Counted from the stretch's first letter, positions 26,417-36,767 are shown. The stretch is 64,000 bases of DNA from Marinicauda pacifica (GCF_004793635.1 NZ_SRXV01000001.1:1178501-1242500), one strand, 5' to 3'. Program-made: numbers and translations. The notes: a model not told the origin generated them from the letters alone.

Positions 26417-26434
26417 GCATATGAGATGATATAC
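26417..26434. promoter_or_regulatory. Operator site 3 of the Fic module
   Basis: GCATATG-AGAT-GATATAC keeps a perfect right arm and 5 of 7 bases of the left arm. It ends one base before the ATG of the HTH gene and lies 32 bases after site 2; it occupies the place of a ribosome-binding site. Confidence 0.6.
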
Positions 26435-26435
26435 A

Positions 26436-26903
26436 ATGAAGGTGCGGGAGACGGCCAGACGCCAATATATTCAGATCGTTGACGCAGCGGCAGCTCAGCT
26501 CCAGACGCTCAGGACGCCGGGCGAAGGATGGTTATCCACGCTTCGCAAGGCGCTGGGCATGTCCGGGGCTCAGGTTGCCGCACGTGCGGGCGTGTCTCGC
26601 GCCGCAGTCTATCAGGCCGAACGCAATGAGTGCGACGGCGCGATCACGATCGCCCAGATGCACAAGCTTGCCGAGGCGATGGGCGGACGCTTCGTCTATG
26701 CCGTGATACCCGACACCGGACGGGTGGAGGACATGATCCAGGCTCAGGCGCGCCGCGTGGCCAAGGACCTTGTCCTGGGCGCAAGCGCGCACATGGCGCT
26801 GGAGCAGCAATCCCTGCCTCGCGAGCAAACGGCGCAGCGCATCGACGAACTGACTGACGAGCTGGCACGCGACATGCCGCCCGGCTTCTGGCACGCCGGA
26901 TGA
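26436..26903 (+). CDS. XRE-type HTH protein, 'mobile mystery protein A'
   Basis: This 155-residue protein has a Cro/C1-type helix-turn-helix at about residues 32-82 (GWLSTLRKALGMSGAQVAARAGVSRAAVYQAER, then GAITIAQMHKLAEAMGGRFVYAVIP) and a helical C-tail ending in the P-P-G-F-W motif typical of mobile mystery protein A. It is likely the repressor of its own operon and possibly the antitoxin of the Fic partner. No Shine-Dalgarno is seen; operator 3 abuts the ATG. Its stop overlaps the Fic start (ATGA). Confidence 0.88.
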   Translation: MKVRETARRQYIQIVDAAAAQLQTLRTPGEGWLSTLRKALGMSGAQVAARAGVSRAAVYQAERNECDGAITIAQMHKLAEAMGGRFVYAVIPDTGRVEDMIQAQARRVAKDLVLGASAHMALEQQSLPREQTAQRIDELTDELARDMPPGFWHAG

Positions 26904-27505
26904 CGTCTGACGAGCCGGACGGAGCCACCCCGCTCGACCCGGATGAGATGCGGGGGCTCAAATTCCGGCACGTGACGACGCGCGCCCAGCTCGATGAGCT
27001 CGAACAAGCCAATATCGAGCAAGGCCTCGCCTGGATCTCGCGGCGGCGCCAGGGCTCGATCTTCGACCCGATCTTCATCAGGACGCTGCATCGCAGGCTA
27101 TTTGGCGATGTCTGGGACTGGGCAGGTGAGTATCGCCGGACAGAGAAAAACATCGGCATCGATCCCGTCGAGATTTCAGTCCAGCTCAGCCAGCTGCTCG
27201 ACGATGCGCAATATTGGGCCGGGAATAGTGTCCTGCCTCCGCTGGAAGCTGCGGCGCGGTTTCATCACCGCATGGTGCAAATTCACCCCTTTGCCAATGG
27301 AAATGGACGTCACGCCCGGATTGCTGCCGATATTTTGTTGCGAGAAGTCTATCACCACGTCCCGATTGTCTGGGCGAGCGGGCTTGACTTGCTGGCAGAC
27401 ACTGAGCGCCGCAGCGCCTATATCGGTGCCCTTCGCGCCGCAGACAGGGGCGAGATCGGCCCGCTGCTGGGGTTCGTCGGCGCAGCCCCGCATCCGTCGC
27501 TCTAG
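26900..27505 (+). CDS. Fic-domain protein, 'mobile mystery protein B'
   Basis: This 201-residue protein has the Fic core motif HPFANGNGRHAR, catalytic H129, after the helix AAARFHHRMVQI. Fic enzymes transfer AMP or other phosphate-linked groups to target hydroxyls. The N-terminal half (WISRRRQGSIFDPIFIRTLHRRLFGDVWDWAGEYR) matches mobile mystery protein B. No clear (S/T)xxxE(G/N) self-inhibitory motif was found in it, so control by the HTH partner is plausible. It is coupled to the HTH gene by a four-base overlap. The target is unknown. Confidence 0.9.
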   Translation: MTSDEPDGATPLDPDEMRGLKFRHVTTRAQLDELEQANIEQGLAWISRRRQGSIFDPIFIRTLHRRLFGDVWDWAGEYRRTEKNIGIDPVEISVQLSQLLDDAQYWAGNSVLPPLEAAARFHHRMVQIHPFANGNGRHARIAADILLREVYHHVPIVWASGLDLLADTERRSAYIGALRAADRGEIGPLLGFVGAAPHPSL

Positions 27506-27610
27506 CCTCCGCCCCGGCGCATCCACCCCGCTCGCATCCCGATTCGCGTTGGGCGCGTGCGTGTTGTGCGCTAGTTTGACCTGCACAGGTCACGCTGCGG
27601 GGAGACGGGC

Positions 27611-29074
27611 ATGCCAGGTCTTCGAGGATGGAGTCGCCGCGCGGGCGCGATGCTGGCGCTCGCCGGGGCGGGACTTCTGGCGCTGTCGGCCCTCGCACAA
27701 GAAGACACCGGGCCGGCGGATGCGCGCCCGGTTCACGTCGCCCCGCTGACCGGGGTGATCGGCCCGGCCAATGCCGCCTTCATCACCGGCGCGATCGAAG
27801 ACGCCGAAGACGGCGCGCGCGCCCTTGTCATCGAAATGGATACGCCCGGCGGGCTGGTCGACGCGATGCGCGAGATCAATCTGGCGATCCTGTCCAGCCA
27901 GGTTCCGGTCATCGTCTATGTCGCGCCCCAGGGTGCGCGCGCGACCAGCGCGGGCGTCTATATCCTCTATGCCAGCCACCTGGCCGCCATGGCGCCGGGC
28001 ACCACGGTCGGGGCGGCCACGCCGGTCGAGTTCGGACCGGCGAGCGACCCGCCTGCCGCGCCGCAGGACGCGCCGGAGGGCGACAGCACAGACGGCGAGG
28101 TCCAGGATAGCGAGGCCGAGGATGGCGCGGTCCAGGATGGCCCGGCCCAAGATGGCTCCGGGGAGGCCGAAGCGGCCCCCTCCTCCGCCCAGGCCATGCG
28201 CAACAAGGTCGTCAACGACTCGGTGGCGCAGATCCGGTCGCTGGCCGAGCTGCGCGGCCGCAATGCCGACTGGGCCGAGCGCGCCGTGCGCGAGGGTGTC
28301 AGCCTGACCGCCGCCGAGGCGGTGGAGATGAATGTCGCCGAGCTTATCGCGCCGAGCCTGGATGCGCTTTTCCAGGAGGCCAGCGGACGCACGCTGACCC
28401 TGGTGGAGGGCCGCGAGGTCACGCTGGACCTCGCCGGCGCCTCGATCGAGCGCGTGGAGCCGGGTTTCGCGCTCGCCTTCCTGCAGGTCATCACCAATCC
28501 CAATATCGCCTTCCTGCTGATCAATCTGGGATTTATCGGCCTCCTGGCGAGCTTCTATAACGGGCTGGAGCCTGTCACCGCGATTGCCGGCCTGCTCTGC
28601 CTGATCGTCGGCTTCTACGGCCTGAACACGCTGCCGGTGAGTTATGCCGGGGCGGCGCTGATCGTGCTGGGACTAGGCCTGCTGATCGCGGAGGCGTTCG
28701 TGGCCTCGTTCGGGATTCTCGCCATATCGGGGCTCGCGGTCTTCGCGCTCGGCGCGGTCATGCTGGTCGATACCGATATCGAGGCCCTGCGGCTCGACTG
28801 GCGCCTGATCGCCGGGGTGACGGCCGCGCTGGGCGCCCTCACCTTCGCCGCGCTGTTTTACGGGCTCGCCGCGCAGGCGCGAAAACCCGTGGCCGGGCGC
28901 GAAAGCCTGAAGGGCATGGAGGGGCGCGTGCTGGAATGGTCCGGTACACAAGGCTTCGTCCATGCCGACGGCGAGCGCTGGCATGCCGTCTCCAAGGACG
29001 CGCTCGCGCCCGGTGACCCGGTCGTGGTGACCGGCATCGACGGCCTGACCCTGACCGTGAAGAAGACGTCCTGA
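27611..29074 (+). CDS. NfeD-family membrane-bound ClpP-class serine protease
   Basis: This 487-residue protein has a signal segment (residues 1-30), a ClpP-like protease domain with the nucleophile S113 in [14 protein letters not shown] and K199 in [14 protein letters not shown], four to five membrane spans (about 300-420) and a C-terminal OB-fold NfeD domain ([23 protein letters not shown]). It probably cleaves stomatin-type partners at the membrane, and a slipin gene follows 55 bases on. Odd: an acidic insert of about 55 residues (141-195, with QD/ED-rich imperfect repeats) separates the two catalytic residues. Confidence 0.93.
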   Translation: MPGLRGWSRRAGAMLALAGAGLLALSALAQEDTGPADARPVHVAPLTGVIGPANAAFITGAIEDAEDGARALVIEMDTPGGLVDAMREINLAILSSQVPVIVYVAPQGARATSAGVYILYASHLAAMAPGTTVGAATPVEFGPASDPPAAPQDAPEGDSTDGEVQDSEAEDGAVQDGPAQDGSGEAEAAPSSAQAMRNKVVNDSVAQIRSLAELRGRNADWAERAVREGVSLTAAEAVEMNVAELIAPSLDALFQEASGRTLTLVEGREVTLDLAGASIERVEPGFALAFLQVITNPNIAFLLINLGFIGLLASFYNGLEPVTAIAGLLCLIVGFYGLNTLPVSYAGAALIVLGLGLLIAEAFVASFGILAISGLAVFALGAVMLVDTDIEALRLDWRLIAGVTAALGALTFAALFYGLAAQARKPVAGRESLKGMEGRVLEWSGTQGFVHADGERWHAVSKDALAPGDPVVVTGIDGLTLTVKKTS

Positions 29075-29129
29075 CGCCTTACCTCCAACCGCTCACCCCT
29101 GCCCCCTCAGCTTGAACAGGAGCTACCCC

Positions 29130-29915
29130 ATGCTGGAACAGATCGGTCTCAATGTCGGCCTCATCGTGGCCGTCCTCGCCGTGCTGGGCGCGTTCTTCTC
29201 CGCGGCGATCAAGATCCTGCGCGAATACGATCGCGGGGTCGTGTTCACGCTCGGACGCTATTCGGGCACGGTGGGTCCCGGCCTCGTCATCCTGATCCCC
29301 TTCGTCCAGCAGATGGTGAAGGTGGACATGCGCATCTTCGCCGAGGACGTGCCGAGCCAGGACGTCATCAGCCAGGACAACGTGTCGGTGAAGGTCAATG
29401 CGGTGATCTATTACCGCGTGATCGACGCCCAGAAGGCGATCAACAAGGTCTCCGACTACACCATGGCGACCAGCCAGCTGGCGCAGACCACGCTGAGAAG
29501 CGTGCTGGGCAAGCATGATCTCGATGAGATGCTGTCCGAGCGCGACAAGCTGAACAGCGACATCCAGCAGATTCTCGACGGGCAGACCGATGCCTGGGGC
29601 ATCAAGGTTTCCAATGTCGAGATCAAGCACGTGGATATCGACCCGTCGATGATCCGCGCCATTGCCCGCCAGGCCGAGGCCGAGCGCGAGCGGCGCGCCA
29701 AGGTGATCTCGGCCGAGGGCGAGGCCCAGGCTGCGCAGAAGCTGGCCGATGCCGCCCAGACGCTCGGCACGCAGGAAGGCGCCATGCAGCTGCGCTATCT
29801 GTCCACGCTGCAACAGCTCGGCGCGGACGAAGGCGCGAACACGATCGTCTTCCCGATGCCGATCGACATGCTGGGCAACATCACCCGCTCACTGACCGGG
29901 AAGACGTCCGAGTAG
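29130..29915 (+). CDS. Slipin / SPFH-domain (band 7) membrane protein
   Basis: This 261-residue protein has one N-terminal membrane span (about 5-27), then a band-7 domain ([42 protein letters not shown]) and a coiled-coil region ([32 protein letters not shown]). Slipins form membrane scaffolds and pair with NfeD proteases, as here. The ATG at 29130 has AGGAG ahead and is preferred to an in-frame upstream TTG. Relatives end with a conserved FP(M/I)P segment, present as [11 protein letters not shown]. Confidence 0.93.
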   Translation: MLEQIGLNVGLIVAVLAVLGAFFSAAIKILREYDRGVVFTLGRYSGTVGPGLVILIPFVQQMVKVDMRIFAEDVPSQDVISQDNVSVKVNAVIYYRVIDAQKAINKVSDYTMATSQLAQTTLRSVLGKHDLDEMLSERDKLNSDIQQILDGQTDAWGIKVSNVEIKHVDIDPSMIRAIARQAEAERERRAKVISAEGEAQAAQKLADAAQTLGTQEGAMQLRYLSTLQQLGADEGANTIVFPMPIDMLGNITRSLTGKTSE

Positions 29916-29929
29916 ATCCGTGTTTTATC

Positions 29930-29980
29930 GCATTTTCGAACCGCGAAATCGGTCCCCACATTCGCTGAAAATGCTCTAGC
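29930..29980. repeat. Palindromic dispersed repeat, copy 2
   Basis: GCATTTTC and GAAAATGC form perfect 8-bp outer arms around a GAACCGC/GGTCCCC centre. It matches copy 1 at 15072-15122 at 42 of 51 positions. Its terminal CTA is the stop codon of the leftward YqaA-type gene. Confidence 0.85.
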
Positions 29981-30590
29981 GAAAGATCAGCCAGGCGATC
30001 ACCGCCAGGGTGAGAAGCGTCACGCCCCAGGTGATCCAGCGCTTGCGCCGTCCGGTCATGTGTTCGTCGAGAAAGCGCTCGAACGCCTTGCCGAACAGGG
30101 CGACCAGCACGGCGATGCCGAAATAGCGAAGCGCGCGGGTGAAGCCCACGATGACGATGAAGATCGCGAAATTCATGCCCGCCAGCCCGGCGCCGAGGCT
30201 GGCGGTGATGAGCGGGATCGGCGTGATCGAGATCAGGAAGGTCGCCATCGGCCCGTTCTCGGCCACATAGGTACGAAATTCCTGCAGGGTTTCGCCCTGA
30301 CCGAGCGCGTTCACCAGGGCCTGGCCCACGGTCTCGAAGAAGAAATATCCCACCAGATAGGCGAGCGAAGAGCCGACGATGCAGCCGGCCAGCACCATGA
30401 GGGCATAAATCCAGATGCGCGCACGGTCGGCGAGCATGACCGGCGTCATGATCATCTCGATCGGGATCGGAAAGACGGTACTCTCCGCAATCGACAGCCA
30501 GAACAGCGCGAAGGGGGTATTGCCCTCCCGCGTCCATCGTAAAAGCCGGCTTGTCCTGTCCTGCGAGGAGGCGTGGGTTTCATCGCTCAT
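29976..30590 (-). CDS. YqaA-type SNARE-associated (VTT/DedA-like) membrane protein
   Basis: This 204-residue protein has four hydrophobic segments and the DedA/VTT pattern: SIAESTVFPIPIEMIMTP near the start, GSSLAYLVGYFFFETVG, and FLISITPIPLITASLGAGLAGM with the conserved TPIP re-entrant loop. DedA-like proteins move lipids or keep the proton-motive force; the exact role is unknown. An ATG at 30590 is taken; an upstream GTG at 30611 is possible. The stop codon is donated by the dispersed repeat. Confidence 0.85.
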   Translation of the reverse strand: MSDETHASSQDRTSRLLRWTREGNTPFALFWLSIAESTVFPIPIEMIMTPVMLADRARIWIYALMVLAGCIVGSSLAYLVGYFFFETVGQALVNALGQGETLQEFRTYVAENGPMATFLISITPIPLITASLGAGLAGMNFAIFIVIVGFTRALRYFGIAVLVALFGKAFERFLDEHMTGRRKRWITWGVTLLTLAVIAWLIFR

Positions 30591-30673
30591 GGGGGTAAGG
30601 ACGCATGACACGGCAAAGCGTTCAATGCGCGACTGCGCTGACCTGACGCGACTGATTGGCTAGCTTCGCATTC

Positions 30674-31693
30674 ATGAGCGCGCTTTACCCCGAAATCACA
30701 CCGTTCGAGACCGGCCATTTGCCGGTCGGCGAGGGCCATAGCCTGTATTTCGAGCGGTCCGGGACACAGGGGGCGCGCGCGGTGCTGTTCCTGCATGGCG
30801 GACCGGGATCGGGCAGCGGACCGCGCCACCGGCGCTATTACGATCCGGCGCGCTTCGAGATCGTCCAGTTCGACCAGCGCGGGTGCGGCCGCTCCACGCC
30901 GCACGTCTCGCTGGAGGCCAATACCACCGCCCACCAGATCGAGGATATCGAGGCGCTGCGCCGGCATCTGGGCCTGGAGCGCTGGCTCGTGTTCGGGCCG
31001 TCCTGGGGCGCGACGCTGGCGATCGCCTATGCCGAGGCCTATCCCGACGCGGTCGAGGCGCTGGTGGTGGAGGGCGTGCTGCTGGGCACGCGCGAGGAAT
31101 GCTCCTGGTGGCATCGCCCGGACGGGGCGGGGCTGATCCATCCCGATGCGCGCGACTGGCTGATGCGCGATGCACCCAGATCCGTGCAGCACGACGCATT
31201 CACCTTCATGGACTGGGCGCTGGAGGCGATGCGCGCGGAGCTGGCCGAGGGCGCGCCGCGCCTGGATGGCCTGGCCGACCCGCAAGCCGGCCCCGGCGAC
31301 GTCGAGGCCAGCCTGATCTATCGCTGGAGCGCGTTCGAGGAAATCCTGTCCTGGCGGCGCATGAGCCGGGCCGACGTGTTCAAGGCCTTCAAGGCAAAGG
31401 GGCGCGACTGGCTGATCGCCCATTCCCTGATCGAGGCGCACTATTTTTCAAACGCGTGCTTCCTGGACGGCGATGCGCTGATCGAGGGGGCCGGCCGGCT
31501 GACCATGCCGGTGGACATCCTGCAGACACGCTATGACCTGGTCTGCCCAGCGCAGGCGGCCTGGCGGTTGCACGGCGCGGTGCCGCACTCGACGCTGCAG
31601 ATCGTGACCCAGGGCGGCCATGCGATGAGCGAACCCATGTTCAAGCGGGTGCGCGAGGTGTTCGACCGCCTGGCCGCTTCACCAGCTGGCTAG
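30674..31693 (+). CDS. pip: Proline iminopeptidase
   Basis: This 339-residue protein is an alpha/beta-hydrolase of family S33 that removes N-terminal proline from peptides. Features are the oxyanion segment FLHGGPGSGSG, the marker FDQRGCGRSTPH, the nucleophile S110 in GPSWGATLAIAYA, the acid D in TRYDLVCP and the histidine in TQGGHAMSEP. Family proteins usually read GGSWGSTL; here it is GPSWGATL. The ATG at 30674 is chosen over an upstream TTG. Its end overlaps the convergent DUF2793 gene by 15 bases. Confidence 0.93.
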   Translation: MSALYPEITPFETGHLPVGEGHSLYFERSGTQGARAVLFLHGGPGSGSGPRHRRYYDPARFEIVQFDQRGCGRSTPHVSLEANTTAHQIEDIEALRRHLGLERWLVFGPSWGATLAIAYAEAYPDAVEALVVEGVLLGTREECSWWHRPDGAGLIHPDARDWLMRDAPRSVQHDAFTFMDWALEAMRAELAEGAPRLDGLADPQAGPGDVEASLIYRWSAFEEILSWRRMSRADVFKAFKAKGRDWLIAHSLIEAHYFSNACFLDGDALIEGAGRLTMPVDILQTRYDLVCPAQAAWRLHGAVPHSTLQIVTQGGHAMSEPMFKRVREVFDRLAASPAG

Positions 31694-32500
31694 GACCGCG
31701 CGCTTCCAGGTGTCGGGGGCGACGCAGATATAGACGAAATCGCTGTCCCAGCAGAGCGTGCCCGCCTGCCCCGGCGCGGAGGCGGAGAGCGGGGTGTGCG
31801 CGTCCAGTTGTAGCGCGCCGGCTTCCAGCGCGGCGATTTGCACCACGCCGTCCGCCTGGCGGGCGCGCAGTACGTCCTGCCAGCTCACCCCGTCTGGCGA
31901 GAGCTTCAGCGTGAAATCGTCCGATCCGGTCAGGCCCAGCTCCGCGCGGCCCGACCAGCCGCTCTGCATCAGGATGGAGAGGGTGTTCGCCGCGTCCTGC
32001 TTGTTCATCACATAGCGCAGATCGCCCGTGCCCCCGCTTGCCGTCTCGCGCGCGGTCCACAGCGCGGAATTGACCCGCACGGCCACCCGGTTGGTGTCGT
32101 CGGCCGCGGTGCCGACCCCGAGGCGTTCGAGATGATCGAGGCGCGAGACCGTCTCGCTGTCCAGCCGCCAGGCCGCGCCGTCGAAGACCGCGCCCTCGCC
32201 CGCATCGGCCAGAAAGGCCCGCCACCCGGTGTGCGGCGCGAGAAAGGCCCACGCCCCGTCCTGATAGACCGCGATCGTATCCGCCGGCTGGCCGGTCCAG
32301 GCCGTACCGGACGCATCCGGCGGGAGGATGTAGGCTGCGCCGGCCGCAGGAGTTTCGGGCTGTTCGCCGATATCCCGGCTGGTCACGCACAGCTGGACCA
32401 GCGCATCGAGACGGCGCAGCGCCTCGTTCACGGTGACATGCTTCTGGGCCTGGGCCGGCATCAGGTATGGCAGGCCCAGCCGCTCGCTCGTTTCGCTCAT
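31679..32500 (-). CDS. DUF2793 phage-tail-like protein
   Basis: This 273-residue protein begins with the DUF2793 block (SERLGLPYLMPAQAQKHVTVNEALRRLDALVQLCV, then GAAYILPPDASGTAWTGQPADTIAVYQDGAWAFLAPHTGWRAFLADAG) and ends with a beta-rich region (LCWDSDFVYICVAPDTWKRAVL) like those in tail-fibre adhesins. DUF2793 genes are found near gene-transfer-agent or prophage tail genes in alphaproteobacteria. No other tail gene is in the window, so this is an orphan. The start at 32500 has GAGG ahead; two earlier in-frame ATGs are possible. Confidence 0.75.
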   Translation of the reverse strand: MSETSERLGLPYLMPAQAQKHVTVNEALRRLDALVQLCVTSRDIGEQPETPAAGAAYILPPDASGTAWTGQPADTIAVYQDGAWAFLAPHTGWRAFLADAGEGAVFDGAAWRLDSETVSRLDHLERLGVGTAADDTNRVAVRVNSALWTARETASGGTGDLRYVMNKQDAANTLSILMQSGWSGRAELGLTGSDDFTLKLSPDGVSWQDVLRARQADGVVQIAALEAGALQLDAHTPLSASAPGQAGTLCWDSDFVYICVAPDTWKRAVLASW

Positions 32501-32667
32501 CTCGCCCTCTTTCCACATTGGCTTGAAACTCACCCGATGCTAGGCGGCCCGGTGCGGGCGGGGAGAGCGGCGCGGACCATCCCCGGGCGCGCGTCGAGCA
32601 GCCAGGCGCTTGACCTGAAGGGCTGGCCTTGCGTTACCTCCGGCCAAAATCGATGTAGAGATGATCC

Positions 32668-34632
32668 ATGGCCGAAGATATTCACTCCCTGAATGCCGGA
32701 TTTGACCCTGCCGACGACGCGGCATGGCGGGCGCTGGCGGAGAAAGCGCTCAAGGGCGCCGGGCTGTCGCGGATCGAACGCAAGACTGCCGACGGTCTGG
32801 CACGCGGCCCGCTGTTCACGCGCAGCGATCTGGACGCGGTCATGGAGACCGGCGCGCCGGGCGCTGCGCCCTTCGTGCGCGGACTGACCGCACAGCGCGA
32901 TGCCTATCTGCCCTGGGCCATCCGCCAGGCGGTCGGCCATGGCGACCCGAAACGCGCCAATGCGGCCATGCTGGAAGAGCTGAGCGGCGGCGCAAGCGAA
33001 ATCCTGCTCCAGATCGATCCCGAGGGACGGCACGGCACCGCGATCCGCACTCTGGACGAGATGAAGACCGCGCTCGACGGGGTGATGCTCGATCTGGCGC
33101 CGGTGCACCTGGCCCTCTCCCCGGACGCGTCGCAGGCGGCGCTTCTATTGCTGGCCCTCATCGAACAGAGCGGCCTGGAACGCGAAAACCTGCGCGGCGG
33201 GCTGGGCCTGTCCCCGCATGCACGTGCCGCGCGGCTCGGCGTCTCGTCCAGCGATCTCGACCAGGAGATGGCGCTCGCGGCCGAGGCGGCAGAGTGGACG
33301 CAGGATCACATGCCCGGCCTCCGTGCGCTTCGCGTCGATGCGGGGCTGGTCCATGAGGCCGGCGGATCGGAGGCCCAGGAGCTGGGCTTTCTGTGCGCAT
33401 CGGGCTCGGGATACATGCGCGCGCTGATCGATGCGGGCCTGAGCGCGGACAAGGCCGCGCAAACGCTGGAGTTTTCGGTGGCCGCCGATGCGGACATTCA
33501 CCTGACCATCGCCAAGCTGCGCGCGGCGCGCCGGGTGTGGAGCCAGGTCGCGGAGGCCTTCGGCTGCTCACAGGAGCACCGCGGCCTGCACCTGCACGTC
33601 ACGACGAGCCGGCGCATGCTGACCGCGCGCGATGCCTGGACCAATCTGATCCGCATCAGCTGCGCCGCGCTGGGCGCGGCGGCGGGCGGCGCGGACGCGA
33701 TCACGACGCGGCGCTTTACCGATGCCAAGGGCGCGCCGACCGGCTTTGCCCGGCGCCTGTCGCGCAATGTCCAGATCATGCTCGGCGAGGAAAGTCATAT
33801 CGGCAAGGTCGCGGACCCGGCCGGCGGCGGCTATCTGCACGAGACGCTGGGCCAGCGTCTGGCCCAAGCCGGCTGGGACGTGTTCCAGGACATCGAGCGG
33901 CGCGGCGGCGTGGTCCCCGCGCTGGAAGCCGGCTGGCTGCAGGGCGAGATCGCGACAATGCGCGAGACGCGCCGGGCCGCCTATGCCAGCGGGCGCGAGA
34001 TGCTGATCGGGGTGAGCACCTATCCCGAACTCGACGCCAAGGATGCCGAGATCGATACCGCGAACCATACCCCGCCGGCGCTGAAATCGGAATCGCTGCC
34101 CGAGGGATCGGTCGAGACCCGGATCGAGGCGGCCGGTGCCGGCGCACAGATCGCTGCGGGCGAGCAGCCCGAACCGGCATGGGAGGCGCTCTCGCCGGTG
34201 CGCTTTGCCGAGCCGTTCGAGGCGCTGCGCGCCGATGCGGATGCGCACGCGGAAAAGACCGGGTCGCGGCCCCGGGCCTTCCTGGCAACGCTGGGTGCGC
34301 TGGCCGACTTCAATGCGCGCGCGGGCTTTGCGAAGAACCGCCTCGCGGTTGGCGGGATCGAGACCGAGGGCGGCGAGGTCTACGGCTCGGTTCAGGACTG
34401 CGCCGCGGCGTTCAAGGCGTCGGGCCGCCCTCTTGCCGTGATCTGCGGCACTGACACGGCCTATGAGGGCGAAGCGGGCGATCTGGCCAAGGCGCTCAAG
34501 GACGCGGGCGCCGAAGCGGTCTGGGTCGCGGGCAAGGCGATGGAGATCGCAGGCGCGGACCATTTCATCCACATGCGCAGCGATGCGGTCGAAGACCTGA
34601 CGCGCGCGCACGCGATTCTGGGAGTGGCGTGA
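32668..34632 (+). CDS. mutA: Methylmalonyl-CoA mutase small (beta) subunit
   Basis: This 654-residue protein is the non-catalytic subunit of heterodimeric methylmalonyl-CoA mutase. It has a TIM-barrel-like N-part ([19 protein letters not shown]) and a C-terminal flavodoxin-like domain ([30 protein letters not shown]) that lacks the B12-binding DxHxxG motif, as in other small subunits. It pairs with mutB in propionate/branched-chain catabolism, converting methylmalonyl-CoA and succinyl-CoA. Stop and start codons overlap (TGATG), so translation is coupled. Confidence 0.93.
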   Translation: MAEDIHSLNAGFDPADDAAWRALAEKALKGAGLSRIERKTADGLARGPLFTRSDLDAVMETGAPGAAPFVRGLTAQRDAYLPWAIRQAVGHGDPKRANAAMLEELSGGASEILLQIDPEGRHGTAIRTLDEMKTALDGVMLDLAPVHLALSPDASQAALLLLALIEQSGLERENLRGGLGLSPHARAARLGVSSSDLDQEMALAAEAAEWTQDHMPGLRALRVDAGLVHEAGGSEAQELGFLCASGSGYMRALIDAGLSADKAAQTLEFSVAADADIHLTIAKLRAARRVWSQVAEAFGCSQEHRGLHLHVTTSRRMLTARDAWTNLIRISCAALGAAAGGADAITTRRFTDAKGAPTGFARRLSRNVQIMLGEESHIGKVADPAGGGYLHETLGQRLAQAGWDVFQDIERRGGVVPALEAGWLQGEIATMRETRRAAYASGREMLIGVSTYPELDAKDAEIDTANHTPPALKSESLPEGSVETRIEAAGAGAQIAAGEQPEPAWEALSPVRFAEPFEALRADADAHAEKTGSRPRAFLATLGALADFNARAGFAKNRLAVGGIETEGGEVYGSVQDCAAAFKASGRPLAVICGTDTAYEGEAGDLAKALKDAGAEAVWVAGKAMEIAGADHFIHMRSDAVEDLTRAHAILGVA

Positions 34633-36761
34633 TGGCTCATCCTGATTTCACCGCGATCGAGCTGGACAGCCCCGAGACTGCGGCCGCCAAGGCGGCGGAC
34701 GCGGAGAGCTGGGTCAGCCCGGAAGGCATCGAGATCCGTCCGGCCTATTCTGCCGAAGACCGCGACGCGCTGGACTTTGCCGACACCCGGCCGGGCGCGG
34801 CGCCTTTCGTGCGCGGCCCCTACCCCACCATGTACACCCAGCGGCCCTGGACGATCCGGCAATATGCCGGCTTCTCCACGGCGCAGGAATCCAACGCCTT
34901 CTACCGCCGCAATCTGGCGGCGGGTCAGAAAGGGCTGTCGGTCGCCTTCGATCTGGCGACCCATCGCGGCTACGATTCCGACAATGCGCGGGTGAAGGGC
35001 GATGTCGGCATGGCCGGCGTGGCCATCGATTCCATTCTCGACATGCGCCAGCTGTTCGACGGCATCCCGCTCGACCAGATGAGCGTGTCGATGACGATGA
35101 ACGGCGCGGTGCTGCCCGTAATGGCGCTCTACATCGTCGCCGCGGAAGAACAGGGTGTGCGCCACGACCAGCTTTCAGGGACGATCCAGAACGACATCCT
35201 GAAAGAATTCATGGTGCGCAACACCTATATCTACCCGCCGCGCCCCTCCATGCGGATCATCTCCGACATCTTTGCCTACACCTCCGAGGAGATGCCGCGC
35301 TTCAACTCGATCTCCATCTCCGGCTACCACATGCTGGAAGCCGGCGCCCCGGCCGATATCGAACTGGCCTACACCATTGCCGACGGGCTGGAATACGTGA
35401 AGGCGGGCGTGGAGACGGGGCTGGACGTGGACGCGTTCGCGCCGCGCCTCTCCTTCTTCTTCGGCATCTCGATGAATTACTTCATGGAGGTCGCCAAGTT
35501 GCGTGCCGCGCGCCTGATCTGGGCCAAGCTGATGAAGGAGCGCTTCGATCCCAAGAGCGACAAATCGCTGTCGCTGCGCACCCACTGCCAGACCTCGGGC
35601 TGGTCGCTGACCGCGCAGGATGTGTTCAACAATGTCGCGCGCACCGCGGTCGAGGCCATGGCTGCCGTGGACGGGCATACCCAGTCGCTGCACACCAACT
35701 CGCTGGACGAGGCGCTGGCTTTGCCCACCGATTTCTCCGCCCGGATCGCGCGCAACACCCAGCTCGTGCTGGAAAGCGAAGCCCATCTGACCGATGCGAT
35801 CGATCCGTGGGGCGGCAGCTATTATGTGGAGCGGCTGACGCACGATCTGGCCGCCAAGGCGCTGAAGCACATCGAGGAAATCGATTCCCTCGGCGGCATG
35901 GCCAAGGCGATCGAGGACGGCACGCCCAAGCTGCGCATCGAGGAAGCGGCGGCCAAGACGCAGGCGCGCATCGATTCCGGTCTCCAGACGATTGTCGGCG
36001 TGAACAAATTCCGCTCCAGCGAGCCCGAAGATGTGCCCGTGCTACGCGTGGACAATGCGCGCGTGCGCAAGGAACAGCTTGAAAAGCTCGCGCGCCTGAA
36101 AGCCGACCGCAACGCGGGCGCGGTCGAGACGAGCCTAGAGGCGCTGACCGAGGCTGCGAAAAGCGGGAAAGGCAATCTGCTCGCCCTCGCGGTCGAGGCC
36201 GCACGCGCACATGCGACCGTCGGCGAAATCTCCGACGCTCTGGAAAAGGTCTGGGGCCGGCACAAGGCCGAAATCCAATCGGTTCAGGGGGTGTATTTGA
36301 AAGCGTCCGGAAACGACGAGAAGGTGAAGAAGGCGCTCGCCGCCGCCGACGCCTTTGCCGAAAACGAAGGCCGCCGCCCGCGCATCCTCATCGCCAAGAT
36401 GGGCCAGGACGGCCATGACCGCGGCCAGAAAGTGGTCGCCTCCGCCTTTGCCGACATGGGCTGGGACGTCGATATCGGCCCGCTTTTCCAGACCCCGGAA
36501 GAGGCCGCGCGCCAGGCGGTGGAGAACGACGTCCACGTCGTGGCGGCCTCCTCGCTGGCCGCGGGTCACCTCACCCTGGTGCCCGAGCTGCGCGATGCCC
36601 TGAAAGACCAGGGGCGCGGAGACATCCTGGTCGTCGTCGGCGGCGTCATCCCGCCCGAGGACGTCCCCACCCTGATCGAGATGGGCGCCGCCGCGGTCTT
36701 CCCTCCGGGCACGGTGATCGCGGACAGCGCCATGGAATTGCTGGAGAAGTTGGGGAGTTAG
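34632..36761 (+). CDS. mutB: Methylmalonyl-CoA mutase large (alpha) subunit
   Basis: This 709-residue protein is the catalytic, adenosylcobalamin-dependent subunit. The substrate-binding region [33 protein letters not shown], the barrel segment [17 protein letters not shown] and the C-terminal cobalamin domain with the base-off motif D593-G-H595-D-R-G598 are present. It converts (R)-methylmalonyl-CoA to succinyl-CoA. A GTG three bases earlier is an alternative start. Its GTPase chaperone MeaB is encoded 4 kb downstream. Confidence 0.97.
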   Translation: MAHPDFTAIELDSPETAAAKAADAESWVSPEGIEIRPAYSAEDRDALDFADTRPGAAPFVRGPYPTMYTQRPWTIRQYAGFSTAQESNAFYRRNLAAGQKGLSVAFDLATHRGYDSDNARVKGDVGMAGVAIDSILDMRQLFDGIPLDQMSVSMTMNGAVLPVMALYIVAAEEQGVRHDQLSGTIQNDILKEFMVRNTYIYPPRPSMRIISDIFAYTSEEMPRFNSISISGYHMLEAGAPADIELAYTIADGLEYVKAGVETGLDVDAFAPRLSFFFGISMNYFMEVAKLRAARLIWAKLMKERFDPKSDKSLSLRTHCQTSGWSLTAQDVFNNVARTAVEAMAAVDGHTQSLHTNSLDEALALPTDFSARIARNTQLVLESEAHLTDAIDPWGGSYYVERLTHDLAAKALKHIEEIDSLGGMAKAIEDGTPKLRIEEAAAKTQARIDSGLQTIVGVNKFRSSEPEDVPVLRVDNARVRKEQLEKLARLKADRNAGAVETSLEALTEAAKSGKGNLLALAVEAARAHATVGEISDALEKVWGRHKAEIQSVQGVYLKASGNDEKVKKALAAADAFAENEGRRPRILIAKMGQDGHDRGQKVVASAFADMGWDVDIGPLFQTPEEAARQAVENDVHVVAASSLAAGHLTLVPELRDALKDQGRGDILVVVGGVIPPEDVPTLIEMGAAAVFPPGTVIADSAMELLEKLGS

Positions 36762-36767
36762 GTTTGT

